Notes: generated from the letters alone by a model not told the origin. A DNA stretch of 64,000 nt from Bacillus pumilus (GCF_900186955.1 NZ_LT906438.1:1054001-1118000); one strand, 5' to 3'. Positions 27,832 through 36,102 are shown, numbered from the stretch's first letter. A program made the numbers and translations.

Positions 27832-28263
27832 TCATATCACCATCATATGCGTAGGTAGGTCCACTTGTGAGTTTGGCGGACTTTCGTCGTTGCTAAATAA
27901 CTCTCGAATATGCTTCACTCTTGCAACGCCATTCATTCCACATGTAGAGCCAATTTGAAACACAGAAGAGGAAGACACCCCTTCTACATGTATTGAAGAA
28001 ACTTTAATCACAGGCTTCTCGTGATAAAAAGCTGTTCTGACAGATCGTTCCGGCAGCATCAATGGAATCGGCTCAAAATATACTTCAAATTCTTTCGCAT
28101 TTAAGTTTTCTGCTTCATAGCCATAAAACAAACTAAGCGTCCGTTGAACAGCTAACACCTTGACCTTCGGGCATAGCTCCTGTGTATCACCAATTTGAAC
28201 GACACTCGAAATCCCGACAGAATTCACCTTCGAGAACTTCACTTGAGATGTGCGCTTAATCAT
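27832..28263 (-). CDS. gerPE: Spore germination protein GerPE
   Basis: 143 residues. The N-terminal 'VNSVGISSVVQIGDTQELCPKVKVLAVQR' and the internal echo 'VEGVSSSSVFQIGSTCGMNG' show that GerPE is built from two copies of the short GerP motif (V-x-S-S-V-x-QIG). Needed for coat permeability to germinants. Its ATG overlaps the gerPD stop by one base. Confidence 0.92.
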   Translation of the reverse strand: MIKRTSQVKFSKVNSVGISSVVQIGDTQELCPKVKVLAVQRTLSLFYGYEAENLNAKEFEVYFEPIPLMLPERSVRTAFYHEKPVIKVSSIHVEGVSSSSVFQIGSTCGMNGVARVKHIRELFSNDESPPNSQVDLPTHMMVI

Positions 28264-28439
28264 TATCGAGGTGCCAGAGGAACAAACGGGCCAATGATCA
28301 AAGATTCTGGCGGTGTATCAAAAATGGAGGATAATTGTACATGATCTGTGTCCCCGATGATAAATAGGGAAGAGGACGAAACCCCAACTACTTTAATGCT
28401 TCCGGTCTCGATGTTGCGGTTGACGACTGTGAAATTCAT
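28263..28439 (-). CDS. gerPD: Spore germination protein GerPD
   Basis: 58 residues. Translation from ATG 28439 reads 'MNFTVVNRNIETGSIKVVG', then 'SSSSLFIIGDTDHVQLSSIFDTPPESL' and 'IIGPFVPLAPR', matching the 58-residue GerPD of B. subtilis and carrying the GerP V-S-S-S motif. It overlaps gerPC by four bases (ATGA) and gerPE by one, so the three are tightly coupled. Confidence 0.95.
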   Translation of the reverse strand: MNFTVVNRNIETGSIKVVGVSSSSLFIIGDTDHVQLSSIFDTPPESLIIGPFVPLAPR

Positions 28440-29050
28440 CCGTTTTCCTCTCCTTTCGTTTCATTTGGAATATGGGCTAAGAAGTGCTCAATCGCTCGTT
28501 TAACATCATGCTTCACATATTCAGCAATTTGCTCTGAACGCTGCAGCGGAGTCATATCTTCCCGGTGCGGGAGCTGTCCTGCATAGTATTTGATTCTGCT
28601 GTCAATTTGTTTTCGGATGTCCTCAATGATGTGGTGTTTGTTGCTTTCATCCAGGGACCCTTCATATCGCTGTTCTAGCTCTTCAAGAAGTTCTGGCGCT
28701 TCTTCATTTAAGAATGCGTCGACAAGCTGGCGTGTTTGATTGAAAAATTGATCAGCCGTTTCTTGCTGCATCATTCCAATGCCCGGGGTTGTTGTTTGGC
28801 CCACTTCAAAGTTTTGAACACTGTTTGGATCAGATGGATTGAGGCCGATATTCAGCGTACCTTCCAGCCGCTCGATTTTCAGTTGATCAAATTGATAATC
28901 AATCCGTTCAATCGTCGTTGTCGGTTTATCCTTGATCATTTGCATTTCCTGCTGAAGTTCGTTAAGCCTTTTTTCAAGCATCATGATTTGTTGTGTTTGT
29001 TTTTGAATGATGCCATATACTTGTGAAGCGTTGCTTTGATAGTCATACAT
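28436..29050 (-). CDS. gerPC: Spore germination protein GerPC
   Basis: 204 residues. The N-terminal part is a coiled coil ('IIQKQTQQIMMLEKRLNELQQEMQMIKDK') followed by a globular domain with 'YQFDQLKIERLEGTLNIGLNP', the conserved GerPC core. The B. subtilis protein is about 205 residues. GGAGG lies 9 nt before ATG 29050 and only 3 nt before ATG 29056; the former is chosen. Confidence 0.92.
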   Translation of the reverse strand: MYDYQSNASQVYGIIQKQTQQIMMLEKRLNELQQEMQMIKDKPTTTIERIDYQFDQLKIERLEGTLNIGLNPSDPNSVQNFEVGQTTTPGIGMMQQETADQFFNQTRQLVDAFLNEEAPELLEELEQRYEGSLDESNKHHIIEDIRKQIDSRIKYYAGQLPHREDMTPLQRSEQIAEYVKHDVKRAIEHFLAHIPNETKGEENG

Positions 29051-29081
29051 TGACATACACCTCCGGGGATTGCAGATGAAC

Positions 29082-29315
29082 TTAAGTTGTTGGTGACTGA
29101 AGCGGTACAAAAGGTGCTGTGCTTGCGCCTTGGGATTCTTCAATTCCTTGTGTGCCTGCTGCGGCAGGTGCTGCTTCTACGTAGCTGCCCGTGTTATACA
29201 GATTAGAAAGAGCTTTAATTGAACCAGCGCTCCCAATTTGCAGCACAGAGGAGTTACTGACAGACTCTACACGCAAATAATTAATTTGTATCGCTTGATT
29301 AATATAGAAGTTCAA
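29082..29315 (-). CDS. gerPB: Spore germination protein GerPB
   Basis: 77 residues, the same as B. subtilis GerPB. 'MNFYINQAIQINYLRVESVSNSSVLQIGSAGSIKALSN' holds the GerP repeat V-x-S-x-S-S-V-L-QIG; the tail is Ala/Gln/Pro-rich. TTG start preceded by AAGGAG. Confidence 0.93.
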   Translation of the reverse strand: MNFYINQAIQINYLRVESVSNSSVLQIGSAGSIKALSNLYNTGSYVEAAPAAAGTQGIEESQGASTAPFVPLQSPTT

Positions 29316-29329
29316 CGGATTCTCACTCC

Positions 29330-29551
29330 TTACAAGTTACCAACAAGCGGTTGATCAATGACATCACTGTCGTACGTATTTGTCACACTTTTATAGTTGC
29401 TAATGCGCAATTGATCACCAGTGTTAAAACTGCCTGCGCCAGCAAACGTTTTAACCTGACTATTTGGAGAAATGGTGATGCAGTCTCCAACATGAACGAC
29501 TCCGCTCGTTCCGACGGCATTTACTTTAAAGGCTCCAACAATAGCCGGCAT
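29330..29551 (-). CDS. gerPA: Spore germination protein GerPA
   Basis: 73 residues beginning '[31 protein letters not shown]', a paralogue of GerPF, as in B. subtilis. First gene of the operon. The ATG at 29551 is correctly spaced from AAAGGATG, so the four extra residues of the longer frame are not used. Confidence 0.95.
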   Translation of the reverse strand: MPAIVGAFKVNAVGTSGVVHVGDCITISPNSQVKTFAGAGSFNTGDQLRISNYKSVTNTYDSDVIDQPLVGNL

Positions 29552-29605
29552 AGCGGTGCACATCCTTTATAAAAATAAGGCACTTTGTTTTTGGGCGTTT
29601 CACCA

Positions 29606-29632
29606 TAGCTTATGATGGGTCTTTTAATGTGT
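29606..29632 (-). promoter_or_regulatory. Sigma-K promoter of the gerP operon
   Basis: On the minus strand AC (29632-29631), a 16-bp spacer, then CATAAGCTA (29614-29606) fit the sigma-K pattern AC-N16-CATANNNTA exactly. Late mother-cell expression agrees with the known timing of gerP. Confidence 0.8.
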
Positions 29633-29678
29633 GATTGTCTTTTTGAAAGCTTTTGATGAGAGGAATGAGGTGTATGGT

Positions 29679-29840
29679 TTACCCTTGTTTAGAGCATTCA
29701 TTCGAGGTGTATTTGATGCCTTTATTTAAGAGTGTGTCAAGCTCTTGACTGCACCTGATGGTTTCTTCGGCATTCATCCCGAATTTTTTTGCGGTCTCAA
29801 TTAAATGTAATCTTTTTTGTTCAATTTCATAATTGATCAT
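29679..29840 (-). CDS. yisI: Spo0E-family phosphatase YisI
   Basis: 53 residues, too short for many gene finders. Translation from ATG 29840 starts 'MINYEIEQKRLHLIETAKK' and contains 'RCSQELDTLLNKGIKY'. The SQELD motif is the Spo0E-type aspartyl phosphatase signature that dephosphorylates Spo0A~P and delays sporulation. B. subtilis YisI (56 residues) occupies the same position between gerPA and yisJ. The Shine-Dalgarno sequence is weak (GAGAG). Confidence 0.9.
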   Translation of the reverse strand: MINYEIEQKRLHLIETAKKFGMNAEETIRCSQELDTLLNKGIKYTSNECSKQG

Positions 29841-29962
29841 AACGGACGCCAACTCTCACATTTTTTATCAAATAGAAGGATATGGTTAGTATACCCTATT
29901 TTTCTATAAAAAAAGTTGTTTCGTCAATATGAGTAATAAAGTGACAAAATTCGAAAGCGTCC

Positions 29963-31057
29963 TTACGTGCCATCTCTCTCTTTTCTTATTTCATTCTGTA
30001 AATAACGTCGTCTTTTGTTGATATACTGCCGGATGACCTCTCGTTCTGATTGTAGGATGTCTTTTCGGTCTCTCGTATAAGGATCATCTCCAATTCGGTT
30101 CTCAATAGAAGCATGCCATTTCTCAATGATTGGACAAAGCCGGTCTTCTAAAAAATGTGTATCGAGTACATGCTGAAAAAGCGTGTAATAGGCTCTCTTA
30201 AACGAAGGGATATCTAGTAATCTAGCAGTTAAAGTATTAAAGCCGCTTACTGGAATATAATCAAAAGCCATTTCTTCTCCATGAATGTCACGGCCCCATG
30301 TCGCATCATAATCCCAAGGAAGTACTTGGAATCTGCCTTGTTCATTCACATAAAGAGCGTAGTTATGGACAAAGCCGTCAAAGTTTTGTGTGCACACGAC
30401 ACCAATGAGCCAGCGGAAATACTGGGTCACATCTAGGTATTGCTCAATCTTTTCTGCAAATATGTCATCTTTCGCTGTGTTGAGAAAATAAATAAATTCG
30501 CTCAGCTGCTGGTCATGTTCAGAAGTCCCCGTTTTTTTCTCGTACCCGAGGAGAAGGTGTTTTTTTGGCTTTTTATCAAACGAACTTAAAAGGGAGAAGT
30601 TGGCGTCGTCATCGACTGCATAATAAATGCCGCCTCCTGAAAGCTGCCTTTTCTGAAAAAAGTGCTCATCGACGGATTCTATTTTTAAATAAATGCCTTC
30701 TTTTCTTCCGTTTATAGTGAGAAACACATGAGACGCAGCCGGGCTTAGCACACCTATCTGCTCGAAGAAATAAAAGGACAGCCTGTTTCGGATAAACGAA
30801 GGGTCATTGTACTCCGCATTTAAATGAAAGATGGATTCGCCTTGTCTTTGCTTTGGCTTACGATATTCAATTTGATAGGACTTTTTTTTCAGCTTTCTAA
30901 TGTGAGACCCGCGGTATGAAGCGTAAATATGTGATTTGATCTGGCCGGTTTTCAAAATGGCTTCAACAGGTTCGTCGTTCCATATGTCTTTTCTTAATTC
31001 AATCAGGTCCTTTGGATGAATCCAAATATCCATTTGCTTTAAAGGTTCTGTAGTCAT
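29963..31057 (-). CDS. yisJ: CotH-type spore coat protein kinase (yisJ locus)
   Basis: 364-residue atypical kinase of the CotH family, which uses ATP to phosphorylate serines of coat proteins such as CotB and CotG. Conserved parts: 'FEQIGVLSPAASHVFLTINGRKEGIYLKIESVD' (ATP-side beta strands) and the catalytic loop region 'QNFDGFVHNYALYVNEQGR' with Asp227 followed by 'LPWDYDATWGRD' with Asp249 and Asp251. B. subtilis has both cotH and the paralogue yisJ; position argues for yisJ, while the divergent cotG-like neighbour mimics the cotH locus. ATG with AGGAGG about 11 nt upstream. Confidence 0.88.
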   Translation of the reverse strand: MTTEPLKQMDIWIHPKDLIELRKDIWNDEPVEAILKTGQIKSHIYASYRGSHIRKLKKKSYQIEYRKPKQRQGESIFHLNAEYNDPSFIRNRLSFYFFEQIGVLSPAASHVFLTINGRKEGIYLKIESVDEHFFQKRQLSGGGIYYAVDDDANFSLLSSFDKKPKKHLLLGYEKKTGTSEHDQQLSEFIYFLNTAKDDIFAEKIEQYLDVTQYFRWLIGVVCTQNFDGFVHNYALYVNEQGRFQVLPWDYDATWGRDIHGEEMAFDYIPVSGFNTLTARLLDIPSFKRAYYTLFQHVLDTHFLEDRLCPIIEKWHASIENRIGDDPYTRDRKDILQSEREVIRQYINKRRRYLQNEIRKERDGT

Positions 31058-31085
31058 GCGTTCATCATCCTCCTATGCTCTTCTT

Positions 31086-31094
31086 TACGATATG
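31086..31094 (-). promoter_or_regulatory. Sigma-K -10 element before the CotH-type gene
   Basis: CATATCGTA (minus strand, 31094-31086) fits CATANNNTA, 37 bp upstream of the gene's start. No well-spaced AC -35 pair was seen, so the call is tentative. Confidence 0.45.
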
Positions 31095-31169
31095 AAAATG
31101 AAGGAATGTCCTGTACCCGTTTGTTAGGTATTCATGGAGTTTTAAAAGAAAGGGGCATCCGCCAAGAAC

Positions 31170-31195
31170 ACTTGTCTACCCAGTCTCGTAATATA
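31170..31195 (+). promoter_or_regulatory. Possible sigma-K promoter of the cotG-like gene
   Basis: AC (31170-31171), 15-bp spacer, CGTAATATA (31187-31195), one mismatch from CATANNNTA. It would start transcription near 31205, 58 bp before the GTG start. Confidence 0.45.
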
Positions 31196-31262
31196 AAGCA
31201 GAGAAGATAAACAGCTTGATCTGTTTGTTTTGTCAAAGTATAGACTGGAAGGGGAATCGTTC

Positions 31263-31913
31263 GTGAGCACATTTGATCATTCACATATTGAACATGCAGT
31301 GGATTCACTTCGAAGTGAAGGACGTGATCATCACTTAGATCGTGAGCCAGAATCGAGACGATCGCATAAGTCAGCTCGTTCTCGTCATTCAAATCGCGGT
31401 CATTGGTTCTTTGGCGGTGGTGGACGCCGTAAATCATGTCGCAGTAAAAAAAGCTACAGAAGCTATCGCTCAAAGAAAAGCTATCGTTCAAAGAAAAGCA
31501 TGAAGAGTAAAAAATCATGTAAAAGCAAAAAATCTTACAGAAGCAAAAAGAGCGAACCGAAAAAGTCACATCGCAGTAAACACAGATCCCATCATAAGAA
31601 AAGCTGCCGCAAGTCATGTCGCAGTAAACACAGATCCCATCATAAGAAGAGCTGCCGCAAGTCACATCGCAGCAAACACAGATCCCATCATAAGAAGAGC
31701 TGCCGCAAGTCACATCGCAGCAAACACAGATCCCATCATAAGAAAAGCTGCCGTAAGTCACATCGCAGCCATCGATCGAAACGTTCTCATCATCATAGAC
31801 GCAGTCACTCTAGTCAAAGAGGTGGAAAGAAAAAGCATCATTCCCAAAATAGAGGAAATGTTGATCGCAAATGGGACCAAGGGAACATGTGGGAGTATCG
31901 CCGCTACCGCTAA
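31263..31913 (+). CDS. CotG-like Ser/Lys/Arg/His-rich spore coat protein
   Basis: 216 residues of extreme composition (Ser, Lys, Arg, His) with tandem 16-residue repeats of the type SHRSKHRSHHKKSCRK plus shorter S-K-K-S-Y-R units. The N-terminal 'HSHIEHAVDSLRSEGR' and the C-terminal 'WDQGNMWEYRRYR' resemble the ends of B. subtilis CotG, which frames its own repeats the same way. Such proteins are coat structural components phosphorylated by CotH; the many RS/KS serines fit. GTG 31263 has GGAAGGGG 8 nt before it; the frame open upstream to 31230 is not used. The long minus-strand frame over this gene is a by-product of the repeats. Confidence 0.87.
   Translation: MSTFDHSHIEHAVDSLRSEGRDHHLDREPESRRSHKSARSRHSNRGHWFFGGGGRRKSCRSKKSYRSYRSKKSYRSKKSMKSKKSCKSKKSYRSKKSEPKKSHRSKHRSHHKKSCRKSCRSKHRSHHKKSCRKSHRSKHRSHHKKSCRKSHRSKHRSHHKKSCRKSHRSHRSKRSHHHRRSHSSQRGGKKKHHSQNRGNVDRKWDQGNMWEYRRYR
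31566..31757 (+). repeat. Four tandem 48-bp coding repeats
   Basis: Units at 31566-31613, 31614-31661, 31662-31709 and 31710-31757 are nearly identical at the DNA level (a few third-position and two coding changes). Each encodes 16 residues of the CotG-like protein. A degenerate partial unit follows. Confidence 0.95.
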
Positions 31914-31933
31914 ACATCAGATCATCTTTTTTG

Positions 31934-31976
31934 AAACCCTTTTTAAAAGAGAGTATGATAAAAAAGGGTTTTTTTT
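31934..31976 (+). terminator. Terminator of the cotG-like gene
   Basis: AAACCCTTTTT (31934-31944) pairs with AAAAAAGGGTTT (31960-31971), followed by T5. Confidence 0.85.
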
Positions 31977-32039
31977 ATTTCATAGAGAAATAAAATGAGA
32001 CATCATCACTTAGCGAAATGAAGATTGTGAGGGGAAGAC

Positions 32040-32945
32040 ATGAAGTTTTTTACAGGTGAGATACATAGCAGGATGTTTATTGGGGTGGTCATTGATGATG
32101 AATGGGTCATGGACGTCAAAAAGGCAGAAGTCAAATTATTTGAGCTTGAGACACTGCCAAACTCTTTAGCTGAATGTATTCATATGGGGGACAAGTTTGT
32201 TGAGCATGTCAAACAGCTCCTTGACTGGGCTGAGAAAAAAGAAGAGGATCGCGGTTCTTATGTATATCCGCTGTCGGACGTGAAACTCCATGCGCCGATT
32301 CCAAAGCCAGCTAAAAACATCATGTGTGTTGGAAAGAATTATCAAGATCATGTCATGGAGATGGGAAGTGCAGCGGATATTCCTAAAGATGTGATGATCT
32401 TTACAAAGGCACCTACTTCAGTCGTTGGACATGAAGCGGATATCCACCTTCATGAAGATGTGACGAGTGAACTGGATTATGAAGGGGAGCTTGCGATCGT
32501 GATGGGCAAATCAGGGAAGAATATTGCACCTGAAGAGGTCCGCGATTATCTATTTGGTTACACCATTTTAAATGACGTAACGGCAAGAGATTTACAGAAA
32601 AAACACAAACAATTTTTCATAGGTAAAAGCTTAGATACAACCTGCCCGATAGGACCTTATATTGTGCATAAGTCAATGATCGAGGATCATGGCGCGCTCC
32701 ATGTGGAAACAAAGATAAATGGAGAGGTTCGTCAGTCTGCCAGTACGGAATTGATGATCTTCGCCATCGAGGATATTGTCTCCACTCTTTCAAAAGGGAT
32801 GACACTAGAAGCGGGTGACATCATTGCAACGGGAACACCTTCTGGGGTTGGCAAAGGCTTTGAACCGCCTAAATTTTTAGTTTCAGGGGATCGAATCGAC
32901 ATCACCATTGAACCGATTGGGACGCTATCAAATCGCGTCAAATAA
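32040..32945 (+). CDS. yisK: FAH-family protein YisK (oxaloacetate decarboxylase type)
   Basis: 301 residues, identical in length to B. subtilis YisK. The C-terminal fumarylacetoacetate-hydrolase domain (from about residue 95) has 'CVGKNYQDHVMEMG', the metal-binding Glu/Glu/Asp set in 'LDYEGELAIVMGK' and 'GYTILNDVTARDLQ', and 'ATGTPSGVGKG'. B. subtilis YisK has been linked to oxaloacetate decarboxylation and to the cytoskeletal protein Mbl. Monocistronic with GGGGAAG Shine-Dalgarno. Confidence 0.92.
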   Translation: MKFFTGEIHSRMFIGVVIDDEWVMDVKKAEVKLFELETLPNSLAECIHMGDKFVEHVKQLLDWAEKKEEDRGSYVYPLSDVKLHAPIPKPAKNIMCVGKNYQDHVMEMGSAADIPKDVMIFTKAPTSVVGHEADIHLHEDVTSELDYEGELAIVMGKSGKNIAPEEVRDYLFGYTILNDVTARDLQKKHKQFFIGKSLDTTCPIGPYIVHKSMIEDHGALHVETKINGEVRQSASTELMIFAIEDIVSTLSKGMTLEAGDIIATGTPSGVGKGFEPPKFLVSGDRIDITIEPIGTLSNRVK

Positions 32946-33037
32946 AGAGTGAGATGACACAGGATTGTCGCTTTGTGTTCGACTTATTTCGTGGTACGAT
33001 GAGAAGGTAATTGTTCTGATAAAGGGGGAAATAACAG

Positions 33038-33406
33038 ATGGGAACGCATTTACATATTACAGCATGGGTGCTAGGAATTATTTTATTCTTCGTGGCCTTT
33101 GCTCTAGCAGGTAAAAACGACAAAGGTGCTAAAATTGTGCACATGATTGTCAGACTATTGTACTTGATCATTATCGCCACAGGCGTAGAGCTGTATGTTC
33201 GCACAGGAATGAAGATTCCAGGTTTCGGTGGCGAGTATATCGGTAAAATGATTTTCGGTATCCTTGTGATCGGCTTCATGGAAATGGTTCTTGTACGCAA
33301 GAAAAAAGGAAAATCGGTGACTGGTGTATTGATTGGTTTTATCGTACTCGCGATTGTGACCATTCTTCTCGGTTTACGTCTGCCGATTGGTTTTCATATC
33401 TTTTAA
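33038..33406 (+). CDS. yisL: Membrane protein YisL (DUF1516)
   Basis: 122 residues, four membrane helices ('HITAWVLGIILFFVAFALAG', 'MIVRLLYLIIIATGVELYV', 'IGKMIFGILVIGFMEMVLV', 'GVLIGFIVLAIVTILLGL'). Family of unknown function. ATG after AAAGGGGG. In B. subtilis the wall protease gene wprA lies between yisL and yisN; it is absent here. Confidence 0.9.
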   Translation: MGTHLHITAWVLGIILFFVAFALAGKNDKGAKIVHMIVRLLYLIIIATGVELYVRTGMKIPGFGGEYIGKMIFGILVIGFMEMVLVRKKKGKSVTGVLIGFIVLAIVTILLGLRLPIGFHIF

Positions 33407-33409
33407 CAT

Positions 33410-33446
33410 AAAAAGGACATTGCTTATACGAAGCAGTGTCCTTTTT
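33410..33446. terminator. Bidirectional terminator yisL/yisN
   Basis: AAAAAGGACA pairs with TGTCCTTTTT around an inner TGCTT/AAGCA stem; A and T flanks allow use from both sides. Confidence 0.9.
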
Positions 33447-33972
33447 ATATGCCTTCAAATTGCGAAACTGACCGGTGACCGTCAGAAGTGGTCCATTCAA
33501 AACGAATTTGACCTGCGGCGGAGTCGTGGTGACATTGAAGGGCAAGTGATTGTGTATCTGTCGAAAACTGAAAGAAAGAAACTCGTTGAAAAGAATGAAA
33601 GGAAGAGAAAACACAATCGTAGACAGAAAAGCCAAGCTGCTCTACCTGTGCAATGATTTCATAAAAGACGTTTTCAGGAACGAACATCAGGAGGTCAAGC
33701 CATCCTTTGGCAAGTGATGCTGTATATTGAATCACTTCACCGCCTCGTACTTCTAACAGCTGTCCACTTTCATGAAGGATCATGGAGCCGAGCAGTTCCC
33801 CTTTTGTCCACCTGTCATTATCCTTCAAACAGATCATCGTGCTTTGAAGACTTTCTGGTAGCATGATTTCTCCTTCTTCATCTTCAATCAGACAATGCCC
33901 GTTTTCAATGAGTAAATACCCGCTACACCATCTTCGGCTGCAACGTTCAAGCTGCTTCATTCGTTTTTCCAT
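33445..33972 (-). CDS. yisN: DUF2777 protein YisN
   Basis: 175 residues. No catalytic motif or membrane helix recognised; the fold begins with 'RRWCSGYLLIENGHCLIEDEEGE', a beta-rich segment typical of this Bacillus-specific family. ATG 33972 has AAAGGAG at proper spacing; the longer frame to 34008 lacks one. It is convergent with yisL and divergent from asnO, as yisN is in B. subtilis. Confidence 0.8.
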   Translation of the reverse strand: MEKRMKQLERCSRRWCSGYLLIENGHCLIEDEEGEIMLPESLQSTMICLKDNDRWTKGELLGSMILHESGQLLEVRGGEVIQYTASLAKGWLDLLMFVPENVFYEIIAQVEQLGFSVYDCVFSSFHSFQRVSFFQFSTDTQSLALQCHHDSAAGQIRFEWTTSDGHRSVSQFEGI

Positions 33973-34128
33973 TTGCAAAAGCTCCTTTCCTCTTTCTTTT
34001 CTTACCAAATCATGCTTGTCCTATACGCCAGAGAAAAAAAGGACAAATCAACTATCAAGGAGACGATGCATAAACTAAGAAAGGCTGAATGAGAACACTT
34101 GAGGAAAAACGGATGGGAGCTGATGATG

Positions 34129-35970
34129 ATGTGTGGAATAACAGGCTGGGCAGACTTTAAAAAGCAGCTCATCCAACAGGATCATGTAATCAATCAAATG
34201 ACAGATACATTATCTAAAAGAGGGCCAGACGATACAAATACGTGGAAAAGTGAGCACGTTCTATTTGGACATAAAAGGTTAGCGGTTGTAGATGTAGAAG
34301 GCGGAAAGCAGCCGATGACATATACACATCAAAACCATGCTTATACCGTTGTATACAATGGAGAGCTCTATAACACAGAGGATATAAGAAAAGAATTGTT
34401 AAAAAGAGGCCACCGCTTTCTTGGGCATTCTGATACAGAGGTACTTCTTCACGCCTACACAGAATGGAAGGAAGAGTGTGTGACCCATTTTAATGGTATT
34501 TTTGCATTTGTGATTTGGGATAGTGAGCGTGAATTATTATTTGCAGGGAGAGACCGGCTCGGCGTCAAGCCATTTTTCTATACAGAACGTCATCATTCCT
34601 TTTTATTTGGTTCAGAAATCAAAGCGCTTCTTGCTCACCCTGATATGAAAGCAAAAGTCGATCATGAGGGATTATCGGAGATCTTTGGCTTAGGACCGTC
34701 TAGAACACCAGGGCAAGGAGTGTTTAAAGGGGTAAAAGAGCTAAGACCTGCTCATGCCTTGACCTTTTCAAAAGGCGGACTGCGTGTGTGGAGATACTGG
34801 AATGTCGAAAGCAAGGCGCATACGGACTCACTTGATGACACCGCACAGCACGTCAAGGATCTCTTTACAGATGCCGTCACAAGGCAGCTCGTCTCTGATG
34901 TGCCTGTATGTACATTTTTATCGGGTGGCGTCGATTCGAGTGCCATTACTGCCATTGCCGCTAAGCACTTTGAGAAAATAGGGAAAGCACCGCTTCATAC
35001 GTATTCTGTTGACTACGAAGGGAATGATCAATTCTTTGAAGCAAGTCAATTCCAGCCGAATGCGGACGGTCCATGGATTGACCGCATGACCAAGGCGTTT
35101 CAAACGAATCATCACAGCTGCATCATTGGACAACAGGAGCTGGCTGCTTATTTAAAGGAAGCGGTTGAGGTCCGAGACTTACCGGGTATGGCAGATATTG
35201 ATTCTTCCTTGCTTTGGTTCTGTCGAGAAATTAAAAAGGACTTTGTTGTGGGTTTGTCAGGTGAATGTGCGGATGAAATTTTTGGAGGTTATCCTTGGTT
35301 CCATACCGCAAATGAAACGAATGGTTTTCCTTGGATGAGATCGACGGAAGCTAGAACGCAGCTCTTACAAGACTCGTGGCAAAAGAAGCTGTCACTAAAA
35401 GAATATGCACAAAGCAAATATGAAGAAACCGTGGCGGAAACGCCTCTTTTAGATGGAGAAACTGGAGTAGATAAAGCCCGGAGAGAACTTTTTTACTTAA
35501 ATATGGTTTGGTTTATGACAACGCTGCTAGATCGAAAAGACCGAATGAGTATGGGGGCGAGTCTTGAGGTACGTGTGCCATTTGCGGACCATCGTCTTGT
35601 CGAATATGTGTGGAATATTCCTTGGGAAATGAAAATGCATGGAAATCGTGAAAAAGGGGTTTTAAGGAAAGCATTAGAGGGAATTTTACCGAATGAAGTG
35701 CTTTATCGCAAGAAGAGTCCTTATCCGAAAACACATCATCCAGCTTATACCCAGGCTGTGAAAGAGATGTTAACAGATTGCCTTGCGCAAAAAGATTCTG
35801 TTCTTCACGAATTTCTAGATCCGAATCAATTAAAGCAGCTCATTGAAACGGAAGGAGCTTCCTTTCAAGTCCCTTGGTATGGCCAGCTTATGAAGGGCCC
35901 GCAATTAATCGCTCATCTGGCGCAAATTCATCATTGGTTTGAGACGTATCGAATTGATATAGAAGCGTAA
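34129..35970 (+). CDS. asnO: Glutamine-hydrolysing asparagine synthetase AsnO
   Basis: 613 residues. The class II glutaminase domain starts with Met-Cys ('MCGITGWADF'), so processing exposes the nucleophilic Cys; this fixes the start at 34129 (GGGAGC upstream) and excludes the 10-residue longer frame. The synthetase domain has the PP-loop 'FLSGGVDSSAI' and later 'GLSGECADEIFGGYPWF' and 'DRMSMGASLEVRVPFAD'. It makes asparagine from aspartate, glutamine and ATP. In B. subtilis AsnO is the sporulation-associated one of three enzymes. Confidence 0.96.
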   Translation: MCGITGWADFKKQLIQQDHVINQMTDTLSKRGPDDTNTWKSEHVLFGHKRLAVVDVEGGKQPMTYTHQNHAYTVVYNGELYNTEDIRKELLKRGHRFLGHSDTEVLLHAYTEWKEECVTHFNGIFAFVIWDSERELLFAGRDRLGVKPFFYTERHHSFLFGSEIKALLAHPDMKAKVDHEGLSEIFGLGPSRTPGQGVFKGVKELRPAHALTFSKGGLRVWRYWNVESKAHTDSLDDTAQHVKDLFTDAVTRQLVSDVPVCTFLSGGVDSSAITAIAAKHFEKIGKAPLHTYSVDYEGNDQFFEASQFQPNADGPWIDRMTKAFQTNHHSCIIGQQELAAYLKEAVEVRDLPGMADIDSSLLWFCREIKKDFVVGLSGECADEIFGGYPWFHTANETNGFPWMRSTEARTQLLQDSWQKKLSLKEYAQSKYEETVAETPLLDGETGVDKARRELFYLNMVWFMTTLLDRKDRMSMGASLEVRVPFADHRLVEYVWNIPWEMKMHGNREKGVLRKALEGILPNEVLYRKKSPYPKTHHPAYTQAVKEMLTDCLAQKDSVLHEFLDPNQLKQLIETEGASFQVPWYGQLMKGPQLIAHLAQIHHWFETYRIDIEA

Positions 35971-35976
35971 TAAAGG

Positions 35977-36018
35977 GTCGGCTTTCTTACATTTGTTGAA
36001 GGGAAGCCGGCTTTTTTT
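35977..36018 (+). terminator. Terminator of asnO
   Basis: GTCGGCTTTC pairs with GGGAAGCCGGC, followed by T7. Confidence 0.85.
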
Positions 36019-36054
36019 GATACATAATATGAGGCGAATAGAGCACATCGAAAG

Positions 36055-36102
36055 TTGATCTAATCTTTCTAATTTGTATAATTAACTTAAAGTGAATTAA
36101 TT
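36055..36102 (+). promoter_or_regulatory. Promoter of the carotenoid operon with a dyad at the start site
   Basis: TTGATC (36055-36060), 16-bp spacer, perfect TATAAT (36077-36082). Overlapping the expected start is an inverted repeat AATTAA-N11-TTAATT (36080-36102) with an inner ACTT-A-AAGT dyad, a possible repressor site. The regulator is not identified. Confidence 0.65.

Noticed and set aside
31566..31757. Regular 48-bp repeats considered as a CRISPR array
   Set aside because: Units are contiguous with no unique spacers and are in frame within a protein gene; no cas genes nearby.
31132..31761. 209-codon minus-strand open frame across the cotG-like gene
   Set aside because: Its Ser/Tyr/Cys repeats are the antisense of the coding 48-bp repeats; no ribosome binding site, and the plus frame has conserved CotG-like ends.
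34099..34128. Upstream ten codons of the asnO frame as its true N terminus
   Set aside because: The glutaminase needs a processed N-terminal Cys, which only the Met-Cys start at 34129 provides.
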